Of a DNA stretch of 64,000 bases, positions 53,801-61,198 are shown piece by piece (the stretch's first letter is position 1; each line of letters opens with the position of its first letter). Below the pieces are notes generated by a model. The model saw only the letters and a list, made by a program, of their open reading frames with translations, ran no database searches and was not told the DNA's origin. The stretch covers positions 1 through 64,000 of the forward strand of contig NZ_SSTC01000005.1 in assembly GCF_004801855.1 (NCBI RefSeq). The letters are read 5' to 3'. This DNA is from Pseudomonas sp. A-1. GTDB taxonomy: Bacteria; Pseudomonadota; Gammaproteobacteria; Pseudomonadales; Pseudomonadaceae. Position numbers and translations under genes: made by a program.

Positions 53801-53961
53801 CCCAGGACAGCTTCTGGGGGCCACTGGCCTACGTGCTGATCGGTGGCGTGGCGGTCGGCACGGCGATCACCCTGCTGTTCGTGCCGGCGCTGTATGCGCT
53901 GTGGTTCCGCCTGGAGCCGGCTCGGCACAGCGCCACCAGCGGCCTCAGCCTGTCGACCTAA
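50869..53961 (+). CDS. RND efflux permease (HAE1, TriC-like group)
   Basis: A 1030-residue RND permease. It starts MSFPNLSALAVRERALTLFL, a start seen in the TriC-like branch rather than AcrB. The TM4 proton-relay region is ALGLLVDDAIIAVEMMLVKM with both Asp present. The second half has GLTGLAGILMRNTLILTQQV before TM11. Its sequence is distant from MuxB and MuxC in this window, so it is not a recent duplicate. The stop codon lies in the loop of a 14-bp terminator hairpin. Substrate is unknown. Confidence 0.88.
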   Translation: MSFPNLSALAVRERALTLFLLVLAALAGVQAFLSLGRAEDPAFTVRAMLVTAMWPGATPEDMQAQVVDRLEKRIQEVENLYRIETTIRPGQATLQVEFQDYIPQDQVPKLIYEVRKRMQDEAASLPRGVIGPIVQDDFGDVYFTLIALTAPGLPMHELTRDAEAIRDRLQRVPGVHKALLLGERTERLYVEFDNARLSNLGVDPQAIFAAIDASNRLLPAGRMETDGPRLHLRLDADLSDPEQLAGVPVRVGDRVIRLADIADIRRGYEDPPSYLVRSRGQDALLLGVIMNKGENGLDLGERLAAFLDGERQRLPLGMALEVLTNQAEAIDQAVSLFQIKFLVAVAVVVAVSVLAIGLRAGLIVGIAVPLTLGLTFLVMMLMDINLDRVTLGALIIALGLLVDDAIIAVEMMLVKMEQGWDRVRAAAHAWTVTAAPMLYGTLVTVAGFFPIGFARSGVGEYAGNIFWVLAIALLVSWLVAVVFAPYLGVKLLPARASGTEHGHGGLYDTPLYRRLRVLISWCVTWRKSVVAATVALLVLSVAGMALLVEKQFFPGSDRPEVLVAVYLPQGSSIGATDATTRKLEAILSPLPEVRSLSAYVGAGAPRFFLGANPEPPSPAFAKLIAVAQDPAARDKVMATLQRHIAQGEFPEARVRVYKLLYGPPVIWPVAFRVFGPDPLVLRDIAHRVRTVMAADPHVVEPHLEWDERAPVLHLVMDVERLRLLGLTQQEVARQLQFQLDGVAVTQLRQDVRSVEVIARGSSDGRRLDADSLSSLEVLGGDGRKLPFNQLGRVEVRFEDPVIKRYNREAVLTVQGDVQGAQPNDVTATLWRALAEVRSELPEGYRIGVAGAVEESGKADASIQKLQPAMVAFMLILIMLQMRSFSGTFIVLATAPLGLIGAVLALLLFDQPFGFVALLGLTGLAGILMRNTLILTQQVADNFAAGMPAFEGVVEAAVQRARPVLLTALAAALAFIPLTQDSFWGPLAYVLIGGVAVGTAITLLFVPALYALWFRLEPARHSATSGLSLST

Positions 53962-53976
53962 TGACAGGCTGAGGCC
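53941..53976 (+). terminator. terminator overlapping the RND permease stop codon
   Basis: Perfect 14-bp stem (GGCCTCAGCCTGTC and complement) with loop GACCTAAT that contains the TAA stop. The last codons of the permease gene form the left arm. Confidence 0.75.
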
Positions 53977-54047
53977 CGGCGCTTTCGCCGGTCAAGCCGG
54001 CCGGACAGCCCCGCCTGCGGCCACTCGGTCTTCGTAAGCACCCCTGA

Positions 54048-54842
<795 letters not shown>

Positions 54843-54878
54843 GAATGAACTCCTCTAATTGCGGATGAGTGAACAGCT

Positions 54879-55583
54879 TCAGCGCGCCAGCGGCATCAGC
54901 CGCTCGTCATAGTCGGCGAGACTCGGAAAGCGCAGCGGCTCCTGGCTGTCCAGCGCACCCAGGTGCTGCCGGTAGTCGGCGAGGATCTGCCCCCGCACCT
55001 CGGCGCTGACGTAGGGCACGTGGTAGCCGATGAAGGGCGGCAGCACTTCGAAGCCGCAGTAGGCCAGGCTGCCCTGCAGCAGCGGGCGCAGCAAAGTCTC
55101 GATCTCGCCGTGGATCGCCTCCGAGCCGAACATGTGCTCACGGCCGCCGAGGGTCAGGGTCACCAGCGCGCGCTTGCCGCACATGCCGCCACGGTCGTAG
55201 ATGCGCCGGCCGCCGTAGAACACCCCGGAAATCATCACCCGGTCGATCCAGCCCTTGAGGATCGCCGGCATGGAGAACCAGTACAGCGGGAAGTTGAGGA
55301 TCAGCAGATTGCACCACTGCACCTTGGCAATCTCGGCGGCGATGTCCGGCGCCAGGGTGCCGGCCTCGTAGTTGTGGCGCTGCTCGAGGGCGTAGACCAG
55401 GTAGTCCGGGTTGGCCCGCGAGCCGAAGTCAGCGGCGCTGGCCACCGGGTTCCAGTCCATCGCATGCAGGTCGGAGACCTGCACCTCGTGGCCGGCGGCG
55501 CTCAACTGCTCGACGGCGCAGTCCTTCAGCGCGCTATTGAACGAGCGCGGCTCGTTGTGGGCGTGGACGATCAGTACGTTCAT
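54879..55583 (-). CDS. NAD(P)H:quinone oxidoreductase, flavodoxin-like (NQO1/KefF family)
   Basis: A 234-residue FAD/FMN protein. It begins MNVLIVHAHNEPRSFNSALK, the Flavodoxin_2 phosphate-binding start, with LLILNFPLYWFSMPAILKGW for flavin contact and VTLTLGGREHMFG near the active site. It makes two-electron reductions of quinones, which suits an operon handling catechols and other redox-cycling intermediates. I chose ATG 55583; the in-frame ATG at 55634 lies inside the REP pair and would add 17 residues coded by REP sequence (MAASANEFAPT...). The Shine-Dalgarno is weak, perhaps because the REP insertion displaced the original. Confidence 0.83.
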   Translation of the reverse strand: MNVLIVHAHNEPRSFNSALKDCAVEQLSAAGHEVQVSDLHAMDWNPVASAADFGSRANPDYLVYALEQRHNYEAGTLAPDIAAEIAKVQWCNLLILNFPLYWFSMPAILKGWIDRVMISGVFYGGRRIYDRGGMCGKRALVTLTLGGREHMFGSEAIHGEIETLLRPLLQGSLAYCGFEVLPPFIGYHVPYVSAEVRGQILADYRQHLGALDSQEPLRFPSLADYDERLMPLAR

Positions 55584-55602
55584 GAGGGCGTTGTCCAATC
55601 CT

Positions 55603-55659
55603 GTAGGGGCGAATTCATTCGCCGATGCTGCCATGTCAGGCGAATGAATTCGCCCCTAC
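55603..55659. repeat. REP inverted pair overlapping the ferredoxin 3' end
   Basis: Two perfect 21-bp inverted arms at 55603-55623 and 55639-55659 (core GGGGCGAATTCATTCGCC), 15-bp loop. Same family as 8121-8173 and 61126-61182. The arm at 55639-55659 codes for the last seven residues of the ferredoxin; the other arm is in the leader of the quinone reductase gene. Confidence 0.92.
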
Positions 55660-55998
55660 TGATTGGTCTGCCAGCGGCGCTGGCGGAGTTACCCCCTTGC
55701 ACACCGCCTTGTGCAGCTTGCCGACCACCTTGAGGCTCAGGTCGCTCTGCGCCTGGATGCAGCAGGCCAGCACGGTGCCGTGTTCCTGCTCGTCGAGCGT
55801 GACGTGCTGGCGGCTCATGGTGCGGGTGGTGCGGTAGTCGCCGCTGGTGACCTGCACCTTGCACACGCCGCAGCCGCCGCCGCGGCAGCCGACCGGGATG
55901 CCCTTGCGGCCGAGTCTGGCCATGCCGTTGAGCACGGTTTCCTGCTCGTCGCAGGCGTAGCGCTCGCCGGTATCCTCGATATGGATCTCATGCTTCAT
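55636..55998 (-). CDS. XylT/DmpQ-type [2Fe-2S] ferredoxin with REP-coded C-terminus
   Basis: A 120-residue chloroplast-type ferredoxin. The cluster ligands are Cys38, Cys43, Cys46 and Cys79 or Cys80 in IPVGCRGGGCGVCKVQV and LACCIQ. The GCRGGGCG(V/L)C signature and YRT...MSRQHV match XylT, DmpQ and NahT, the ferredoxins that re-reduce oxidised iron in catechol 2,3-dioxygenase. The last seven residues, VGANSFA, and the position of the stop come from an inserted REP arm, so the natural C-terminus has been replaced. The start overlaps the preceding tautomerase gene by 11 bp. Its presence implies that a catechol 2,3-dioxygenase exists elsewhere in this genome. Confidence 0.86.
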   Translation of the reverse strand: MKHEIHIEDTGERYACDEQETVLNGMARLGRKGIPVGCRGGGCGVCKVQVTSGDYRTTRTMSRQHVTLDEQEHGTVLACCIQAQSDLSLKVVGKLHKAVCKGVTPPAPLADQSVGANSFA

Positions 55999-56425
55999 GA
56001 CCAGCGCCCTCCTCTGCCACCTTGCGGGCCTGCACTTCGTCCGCGCGAAGCACACTGGCCGGCGCGCCACCGATGGACCAGTCCTCCGGCGCCACCCGCT
56101 GGCAGCGGCCGCGCACCAGCTCGCGGCGCACGCCGAGCACCCCCACCAGCAGCTCGGTGAAACCCCGGTGCAGGCGCTGGCGATCCTCCAGCGCACGGCC
56201 GTCGAGGACGATGAATTCGAAGAACGGTGCGTGCAGGCCGTTGGCGCTGCACGGCGCACCAGCGACAGCGAACTGGCTGGCGGGATAGGTAGTGATGAAC
56301 GCCCGCACCCGCTCCATGGGCGCCTTGAGCACTTCGCTGTAGAGGCGCGAAGCCTCCACAAGCAGACGTTCGTCCTGCTCCGGGGTGCTATGCCCCGCCA
56401 GCAGATGGAAGTTCACGACAGGCAT
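55988..56425 (-). CDS. tautomerase-superfamily protein (malonate-semialdehyde-decarboxylase-like)
   Basis: A 145-residue protein beginning MPVVNFHLLAG, so the mature N-terminus would be the catalytic Pro1 of the tautomerase superfamily. The length is double that of 4-oxalocrotonate tautomerase, and its layout is that of the MSAD/cis-CaaD type with two beta-alpha-beta halves (RVRAFITTYPASQFAVAG; FFEFIVLDGRALEDRQRLHR; ELVRGRCQRVAPEDWSIGG). A role distinct from the 69-residue tautomerase in the same operon is therefore likely, for example on a side product. The gene has a GGAG Shine-Dalgarno. Confidence 0.75.
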   Translation of the reverse strand: MPVVNFHLLAGHSTPEQDERLLVEASRLYSEVLKAPMERVRAFITTYPASQFAVAGAPCSANGLHAPFFEFIVLDGRALEDRQRLHRGFTELLVGVLGVRRELVRGRCQRVAPEDWSIGGAPASVLRADEVQARKVAEEGAGHEA

Positions 56426-56477
56426 GGCGCATCTCCAATTATTGTTATTTGCGCAGCTCTTTCTTATTGGCTGACGA

Positions 56478-57233
56478 TCAAGGTAAACCGCGGCGGCGCC
56501 CGGAATCTAGCATCAGGGTCGAGCCGGTCATTGCATCGGCTTCCGGCGCCAGCAGCAGTGACACCGCCCAAGCCACCTGCTCCGGAGTGGTCAGCGCGCC
56601 GAGCGACGACTCGGCGCACATCTCCGCCAGCACCGCCTGCGGGTCGATGCCGCGCAGCGCGGCGCGGTCGGCGGCGACGCGGTGCAGGCGCTCGGTGTCG
56701 GCCGGGCCGGGGGCGATCAGGTGCGCGGTGATGCCGCGCGGCCCGTAGGCCAGGCTGAGCTGGCGGCTGGCGTTGGCCAGCGCGGCGTTGGCCACCCCGG
56801 CCGCCGCGGCGTAGGCGGTGGGCTCGAAGCCGTAGTGGCCGCCGATGGCGACCAGCCGCGAGCCCTTGACCAGCCGGGAATCCACCGCGCGCACCAGGCG
56901 CAGCAGGCCGCCGACCTTGATGTTCACCGCATCGACCAGCGCGCTGGTCGGTGCGTCGAGCACGCCCCCGGCCACCGCCACGCCCGGCCCATGCACCACC
57001 ATGCGCACCGGGCGGTCGACGGCGGCGGCGATCTGGGCGATAGACGCGTCGCTGGCGATATCGGCCACGCAGCCGGTAACGCCGGGATGGCGGCTGGCCA
57101 GCGCATCGAGGCTCGCCGCGCTGCGCGCCACCGCCAGCACGTCCAGGCCTGCGGCGCACAGCCGCTCGACTATCGCCTGGCCGAAGGCGCCGGTGGCGCC
57201 GACCACCACGGCCAGTTCGTTGCTCGCACTCAT
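56478..57233 (-). CDS. SDR-fold protein lacking the catalytic Ser and Lys
   Basis: A 251-residue Rossmann protein with the SDR nucleotide loop VVGATGAFGQAI (11-21). The motif normally NNAG is VHGPGV. The usual Ser site reads AIGGHYG, and the Tyr-x-x-x-Lys site is Y141-A-A-A-A145, so the catalytic Ser and Lys are both missing. The C-terminus is regular (GPRGITAHLIAPGPADT and MTGSTLMLDSGRR). It may be a non-catalytic or differently working SDR, or bind a ligand. An ideal GGAGGTGA Shine-Dalgarno precedes ATG 57233. It is co-directional with the meta genes, after a hairpin. Confidence 0.78.
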   Translation of the reverse strand: MSASNELAVVVGATGAFGQAIVERLCAAGLDVLAVARSAASLDALASRHPGVTGCVADIASDASIAQIAAAVDRPVRMVVHGPGVAVAGGVLDAPTSALVDAVNIKVGGLLRLVRAVDSRLVKGSRLVAIGGHYGFEPTAYAAAAGVANAALANASRQLSLAYGPRGITAHLIAPGPADTERLHRVAADRAALRGIDPQAVLAEMCAESSLGALTTPEQVAWAVSLLLAPEADAMTGSTLMLDSGRRRGLP

Positions 57234-57253
57234 GGTCACCTCCATAAACAGCA

Positions 57254-57281
57254 ACGCCGGGCGGGTTGCCCCGTCCGGCGT
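57254..57281 (-). terminator. intercistronic hairpin after the aldolase gene
   Basis: ACGCCGG plus GCGGG pairs with the complementary CCCG/CCGGCGT across a short loop, right after the aldolase stop at 57287. It could partly terminate transcription or protect the upstream mRNA, separating the core pathway genes from the five accessory genes. Confidence 0.5.
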
Positions 57282-57286
57282 CATTT

Positions 57287-58339
57287 TCAGGCGCTCTTCA
57301 GCAGCCCGCGCTCCTTGGCCATGGTCATCGCGGTGTCGAGGATCATGTCCTCCTGGCCGCCGATCATCTTCTTGCGGCCCAGCTCGACCAGGATGTCGCG
57401 CGCCGGCACGCCGAAGCGCTCGGAAGCGCGCTTGGAGTGCAGCAGGAAGGTCGAGTAGACGCCGGCGTAGCCGAGGGTCAGCGACTCGCGGTCGACGCGC
57501 ACCACGTGCTCCATCATCGGCACGATGATGTCCTCGGCCACGTCCATCAGCTTGAACAGGTCGACGCCGGTCTCGATGCCCATGCGCTCGCACACCGCGG
57601 CGAACACTTCCAGCGGGGTGTTGCCGGCACCGGCGCCGAGGCCCGCTGCCGAGCCGTCGATGCGGCTGGCGCCGGCTTCGATGGCGGCGATGGAGTTGGC
57701 GATGCCCATGCCCAGGTTGTGGTGGCCGTGGAAGCCGATCTCGGTTTCCGGGTTGAGCACTTCGCGCAGGGCGCCGATGCGCGCCTTGACGTCCTCGGGC
57801 AGCATGTAGCCGGCCGAATCGGTGACGTACACGGTCTGCGCGCCGTAGGACTCCATCAGCTTGCCCTGCCTGGCGATGCCTGCGGCATCGTTGAGGTGGG
57901 CCATCATCAGGAAGCCGCTGGTGTCCATGCCCAGCTTGCGGGCGAAGGCGATATGCTGCGGCGAGGTGTCCGCCTCGGTGCAGTGGGTGGCGACGTGCAC
58001 GCTGCGCGCGCCGCAATCGTAGGCCGACTGCAGTTCCTTCATGGTGCCCAGGCCCGGAATCAGCAGCACCGAGACCTTGGCCTGCTTCATCTGCGCGGCG
58101 ACCGCGCTGATGTACTCCTCGTTGCTGTGCGGAGCGAAGCCGTGCTGCAGCGAGTTGCCGCCCAGGCCCGCGCCATGGGTGACCTGGATGTAGGGCACGC
58201 CTGAGTCGTCGAGGGCGGTGGCGACCTTGACCATCTGCTCGATGCTGATCTGCTCGCGCTTGGCGTGCATGCCGTCGCGCAGGCACATGTCGTGGAGGAT
58301 GACCTTGCGGCCTTGCAGACTGTTGGACTGGCTCATCAT
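57287..58339 (-). CDS. dmpG: 4-hydroxy-2-oxovalerate aldolase (DmpG/XylK type)
   Basis: A 350-residue class II aldolase splitting 4-hydroxy-2-oxopentanoate into pyruvate and acetaldehyde. The HMGL-like TIM barrel starts [19 protein letters not shown], with the metal Asp and catalytic Arg in LRDG, and has metal ligands in [12 protein letters not shown]. The C-terminal DmpG-communication domain contacts the dehydrogenase so that acetaldehyde is channelled. It overlaps the dehydrogenase gene by 4 bp, matching the known DmpFG complex. MM start; the first ATG (58339) has GTGGAG 5 bases upstream. Confidence 0.93.
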   Translation of the reverse strand: MMSQSNSLQGRKVILHDMCLRDGMHAKREQISIEQMVKVATALDDSGVPYIQVTHGAGLGGNSLQHGFAPHSNEEYISAVAAQMKQAKVSVLLIPGLGTMKELQSAYDCGARSVHVATHCTEADTSPQHIAFARKLGMDTSGFLMMAHLNDAAGIARQGKLMESYGAQTVYVTDSAGYMLPEDVKARIGALREVLNPETEIGFHGHHNLGMGIANSIAAIEAGASRIDGSAAGLGAGAGNTPLEVFAAVCERMGIETGVDLFKLMDVAEDIIVPMMEHVVRVDRESLTLGYAGVYSTFLLHSKRASERFGVPARDILVELGRKKMIGGQEDMILDTAMTMAKERGLLKSA

Positions 58340-59250
58340 GCGATCTCCACGGCAGGCAGCTGGATCTTTCCGGCGAGGATCTCCTCGGCGAACATCTCGG
58401 CGGTACGGGTGGCCGCCGCGGTCATGATGTCGAGGTTGCCGGCGTAGGTCGGCAGATAGTCGCCGAGGCCGGCCACTTCCATGAACACCGCCACCTTGTT
58501 GCCGTCGAACAGAGGACCGTTGACCAGCCGATAGCCCGGCACGTACTTCTGCACCTCGCCGATCATCTCCAGGATCGACGCGGTGATGCGCTCCTGGTCC
58601 GGCTCCTCGTCGGTCAGGCAGGAGATGGTGTTGCGCATGATCATCGGCGGCTCGGCCGGGTTGATGATCGCCAGCGCCTTGCCCTTGCGCGCCCCGCCGA
58701 CCTTCTCGATGGCGTTGGAGGTGGTGTAGGTGAACTCGTCGAGGTTGGCGCGGGTGCCCGGGCCGATCGACTTGGACGCCAGACTGGCGACGATCTCGGC
58801 ATAGCCGACGCTCTGGATGCGCGACACCGCGTGGACGATCGGGATGGTCGCCTGGCCGGCGCAGGAGATCATGTTGACGTTCATCTCCAGTTTCTCTGCG
58901 TGCTGGCGCAGGTTCACCGGCGGCACGCACAGCGGGCCGATGGCCGCCGGGGTCAGGTCGATCATCAGCACGCCCAGCTCGTTGAGCTTGCGGCTGTTCT
59001 CGGCATGCACGTAGGCGCTGGTGGCGTCGAAGGCGATCTGGATGTTGTCTTCCAGCACGTGCGGCAGCAGGCCGTCCACGCCATCGGCGGTGGTCTTCAG
59101 GCCCATCTCGCGGGCGCGCGCCAGGCCTTCGGATTCGGGGTCGATGCCGACCATCCATACCGGCTCCAGCACAGCGCTGCGCTGGATCTTGTAGATCAGG
59201 TCGGTGCCGATGTTGCCCGAGCCGATCAGTGCGCAACGGATCTTCTTCAT
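58336..59250 (-). CDS. dmpF: acetaldehyde dehydrogenase, acylating (DmpF/XylQ type)
   Basis: A 304-residue enzyme making acetyl-CoA from acetaldehyde, NAD+ and CoA. The Rossmann start is [20 protein letters not shown], catalytic Cys is in [17 protein letters not shown], and FDATSAYVH and NTISCLTDE are family motifs. It partners with the aldolase downstream. It overlaps both neighbours by 4 bp. The length is normal for the short acylating aldehyde dehydrogenases of meta pathways. Confidence 0.93.
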   Translation of the reverse strand: MKKIRCALIGSGNIGTDLIYKIQRSAVLEPVWMVGIDPESEGLARAREMGLKTTADGVDGLLPHVLEDNIQIAFDATSAYVHAENSRKLNELGVLMIDLTPAAIGPLCVPPVNLRQHAEKLEMNVNMISCAGQATIPIVHAVSRIQSVGYAEIVASLASKSIGPGTRANLDEFTYTTSNAIEKVGGARKGKALAIINPAEPPMIMRNTISCLTDEEPDQERITASILEMIGEVQKYVPGYRLVNGPLFDGNKVAVFMEVAGLGDYLPTYAGNLDIMTAAATRTAEMFAEEILAGKIQLPAVEIA

Positions 59251-59456
59251 TGCCCCTGCTCCTGCAGTGCGGCGCGCTGCGGCTTGCTCAGCCCGGCGAC
59301 GTAGAACTCGTGCTCGCGGTGTTCGGTGATCAGGATGCGCACGGTTTCCGGGCTGCAATCCAGGCTGTCGGCGACCGCGGCGGTAACGGCAGCGGCAACG
59401 CGCTGCTTCTGCTCGACGGTACGGCCTTCGATCATGTGCATTTCGATGATGGGCAT
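59247..59456 (-). CDS. dmpI: 4-oxalocrotonate tautomerase (DmpI/XylH type)
   Basis: A 69-residue protein. After Met removal the catalytic residues of 4-OT are all in register: Pro1, Arg11 (EGR), Arg39 (TVRILI) and Phe50 (HEF). It ketonises 2-hydroxymuconate to 2-oxo-3-hexenedioate between the DmpC and DmpH steps. The C-terminus is about 7 residues longer than XylH. It overlaps the dehydrogenase gene by 4 bp. Confidence 0.92.
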   Translation of the reverse strand: MPIIEMHMIEGRTVEQKQRVAAAVTAAVADSLDCSPETVRILITEHREHEFYVAGLSKPQRAALQEQGQ

Positions 59457-59478
59457 GGGGGTACTCTCCAGATTCTTG

Positions 59479-60282
59479 TTATTCGGTGAAGCGCATGGAT
59501 ACGGAGCCGAGTTCCTGGAAGCGGGCGACCACGCTGTCGCCCGGCTTGACCGGTACGGCCTCGGTGATCCCGCCGCTCATCACGAAGCTGCCGGCCGGCA
59601 GGTTCTCGCCCAGTTCGGCGAGGATGTTCACCAGCATGGCCACCGCCTCGGCCGGATGGCCGAGCACCGCGGCGCTGGCGCCCATGCCGACGATCTCGCC
59701 GTTCTTCTCCATCACCACGCCGAGGGTGCGCAGGTCGAGGTCCTCGACGTAACGCGACCGGCCGCCGCCGACGAAGCGCGCCGAGGAGCCGTTGTCGGCG
59801 ATCACGCTGGCCAGGTCGAACTTGAAGCCGGAGAAGCGCGAATCGATGATCTCCACCGCCGGCAGCACGTAGTCGGTGGCGGCCAGCACGTCTTGCGCGG
59901 TGCAACCCGGCCCCTGCAGGGCTTCCTTCATCACGAAGGCCACTTCGCACTCGACGCGCGGGTGCACCAGGTCGGACGTGGAGATCGCCGAGTTCTCCGG
60001 GCGCGCCATGCGGTCGGTGAGGAAGCCGATGGAGGGCACGCTGACACCCATCTGCTGCATCTTGGCCTTGGAAGTCAGCCCGGCCTTCCAGCCGACCAGC
60101 TTGTGGCCCTTGGCGATGAAGCGGCGGCGCAGCTCGCTCTGTACGGCGTAGCCGTCGGCGATGGTCATGTCCGGGTATTCGTCGGTCAGCTTGGGGATCG
60201 CGTAGGCGCGGGTCTGCGCGCCCTCGACGCGCTCGCACAGGCGCACGATGTCCTCGCGGGACAGGGTGATGTTGTTACTCAT
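59479..60282 (-). CDS. dmpH: 4-oxalocrotonate decarboxylase (DmpH/XylI type)
   Basis: A 267-residue Mg2+-dependent decarboxylase of the fumarylacetoacetase-like/hydratase fold. Motifs: GWKAGLTSKAKMQQMGV, HPRVECEVAFVMKEAL with metal-binding Glu residues, VEIIDSRFSGFKF and VADNGSSARFVGG. It gives 2-hydroxypenta-2,4-dienoate, the substrate of the hydratase upstream. It overlaps the hydratase gene by 4 bp; XylI and XylJ form a complex in known pathways, which fits the coupling. Confidence 0.93.
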   Translation of the reverse strand: MSNNITLSREDIVRLCERVEGAQTRAYAIPKLTDEYPDMTIADGYAVQSELRRRFIAKGHKLVGWKAGLTSKAKMQQMGVSVPSIGFLTDRMARPENSAISTSDLVHPRVECEVAFVMKEALQGPGCTAQDVLAATDYVLPAVEIIDSRFSGFKFDLASVIADNGSSARFVGGGRSRYVEDLDLRTLGVVMEKNGEIVGMGASAAVLGHPAEAVAMLVNILAELGENLPAGSFVMSGGITEAVPVKPGDSVVARFQELGSVSMRFTE

Positions 60283-61076
60283 GCAGCGCTCCTCCCGGAG
60301 AATTTCACCCGGCAGCTACCGAGGCCGCCGACCGTGCACACCAGTTCGTCGCCATCGACGACCGGCACCAGCGCCGATTGCGAACCGGAGAGGATCACCT
60401 CGCCGGCCTTGAACGGGATGCCCAGCTCGCCGAGGGTGTTGGCCAGCCAGGCCACCGCGTTGGCCGGCGAGCCCTGCACCGCGGCGCCGACGCCGGTGGA
60501 GAACAGCTCGCCGTTCTTCTCCAGCACCATGCCGGCCAGGGTCAGGTCCAGCTTGCGCGGGTCGCCCTTGGTCTTGCCCAGCACGTACACGCCGCAGGAG
60601 GCGTTGTCGGCCACGGTGTCCTGGATCTTGATCTGCCAGTTGGTGATGCGCGAATCGACGATCTCGAAGCACGGCAGCACGTAGTCGGTGGCGCGGATCA
60701 CGTCCATCGCGGTGATGCCTGGCCCCTTGAGGTCGTGCTTGAGCACGAAGGCCAGCTCCGCCTCGGCCTTGGGCTGGATCAGCGCGCCGAGGTCGATGGT
60801 GTCGCCCTCCTGGTAGACCATGCCCGAGGTGAGGATGCCGAAGTCCGGCTGGTAGACGCCGAGAAAATCCTGCACCGGCTTGCTGGTGGCGCCGATCTTC
60901 TTGCCGACCACCGTCTCGCCGGCCTGCAGACGCCGCGCGACGAAGCGCTGCTGGATGCGGTAGGCGTCCTCGATGGTGATGTCCGGCTCGCGGCTCAGCA
61001 GCGGCGGCACCGCACGGCGGGCGACGAAGGCCTCGTACAGCTCGTCGCCGTATTGCTCGATCTTGTTGTTGTCCAT
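60279..61076 (-). CDS. dmpE: 2-oxopent-4-enoate (2-hydroxypenta-2,4-dienoate) hydratase (DmpE/XylJ type)
   Basis: A 265-residue hydratase paralogous to DmpH. It has VVGKKIGATSKPVQDFLGV, QPKAEAELAFVLKHDL with the metal-binding acidic triad, FEIVDSRITNWQIKIQDTVA and DNASCGVYVLG. The KIQDTVADNASCG motif separates hydratases from the decarboxylase next door. I chose ATG 61076 (MDNNKIEQYGDELYEA); earlier in-frame starts run toward the REP sequence. It follows dmpC after a 122-bp gap filled with REP DNA. Confidence 0.93.
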   Translation of the reverse strand: MDNNKIEQYGDELYEAFVARRAVPPLLSREPDITIEDAYRIQQRFVARRLQAGETVVGKKIGATSKPVQDFLGVYQPDFGILTSGMVYQEGDTIDLGALIQPKAEAELAFVLKHDLKGPGITAMDVIRATDYVLPCFEIVDSRITNWQIKIQDTVADNASCGVYVLGKTKGDPRKLDLTLAGMVLEKNGELFSTGVGAAVQGSPANAVAWLANTLGELGIPFKAGEVILSGSQSALVPVVDGDELVCTVGGLGSCRVKFSGRSAA

Positions 61077-61087
61077 GTCTCTGTCCC

Positions 61088-61182
61088 GTGGGGGCGAATA
61101 CATTCGAATGTCCGGGCCAGCTCATGTAGGGGCGAATTCATTCGCCTTTACCCGATCTCTTGGCGAATGAATTCGCCCCTAC
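61088..61182. repeat. REP pair plus degenerate single REP between dmpC and dmpE
   Basis: A perfect inverted pair of 21-bp arms at 61126-61146 and 61162-61182 (same core as at 8121 and 55603), with a degraded single copy at 61088-61108. All are between the dmpC stop (61199) and the dmpE start (61076), so they are transcribed but not translated. Confidence 0.9.
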
Positions 61183-61198
61183 AGGCCTGCGGCGCGGC

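Noticed and set aside
55584..55634. N-terminal extension MAASANEFAPT of the quinone reductase
   Set aside because: It is coded by the REP pair, has no ribosome-binding site, and the flavodoxin fold starts properly at MNVLIVHAH.
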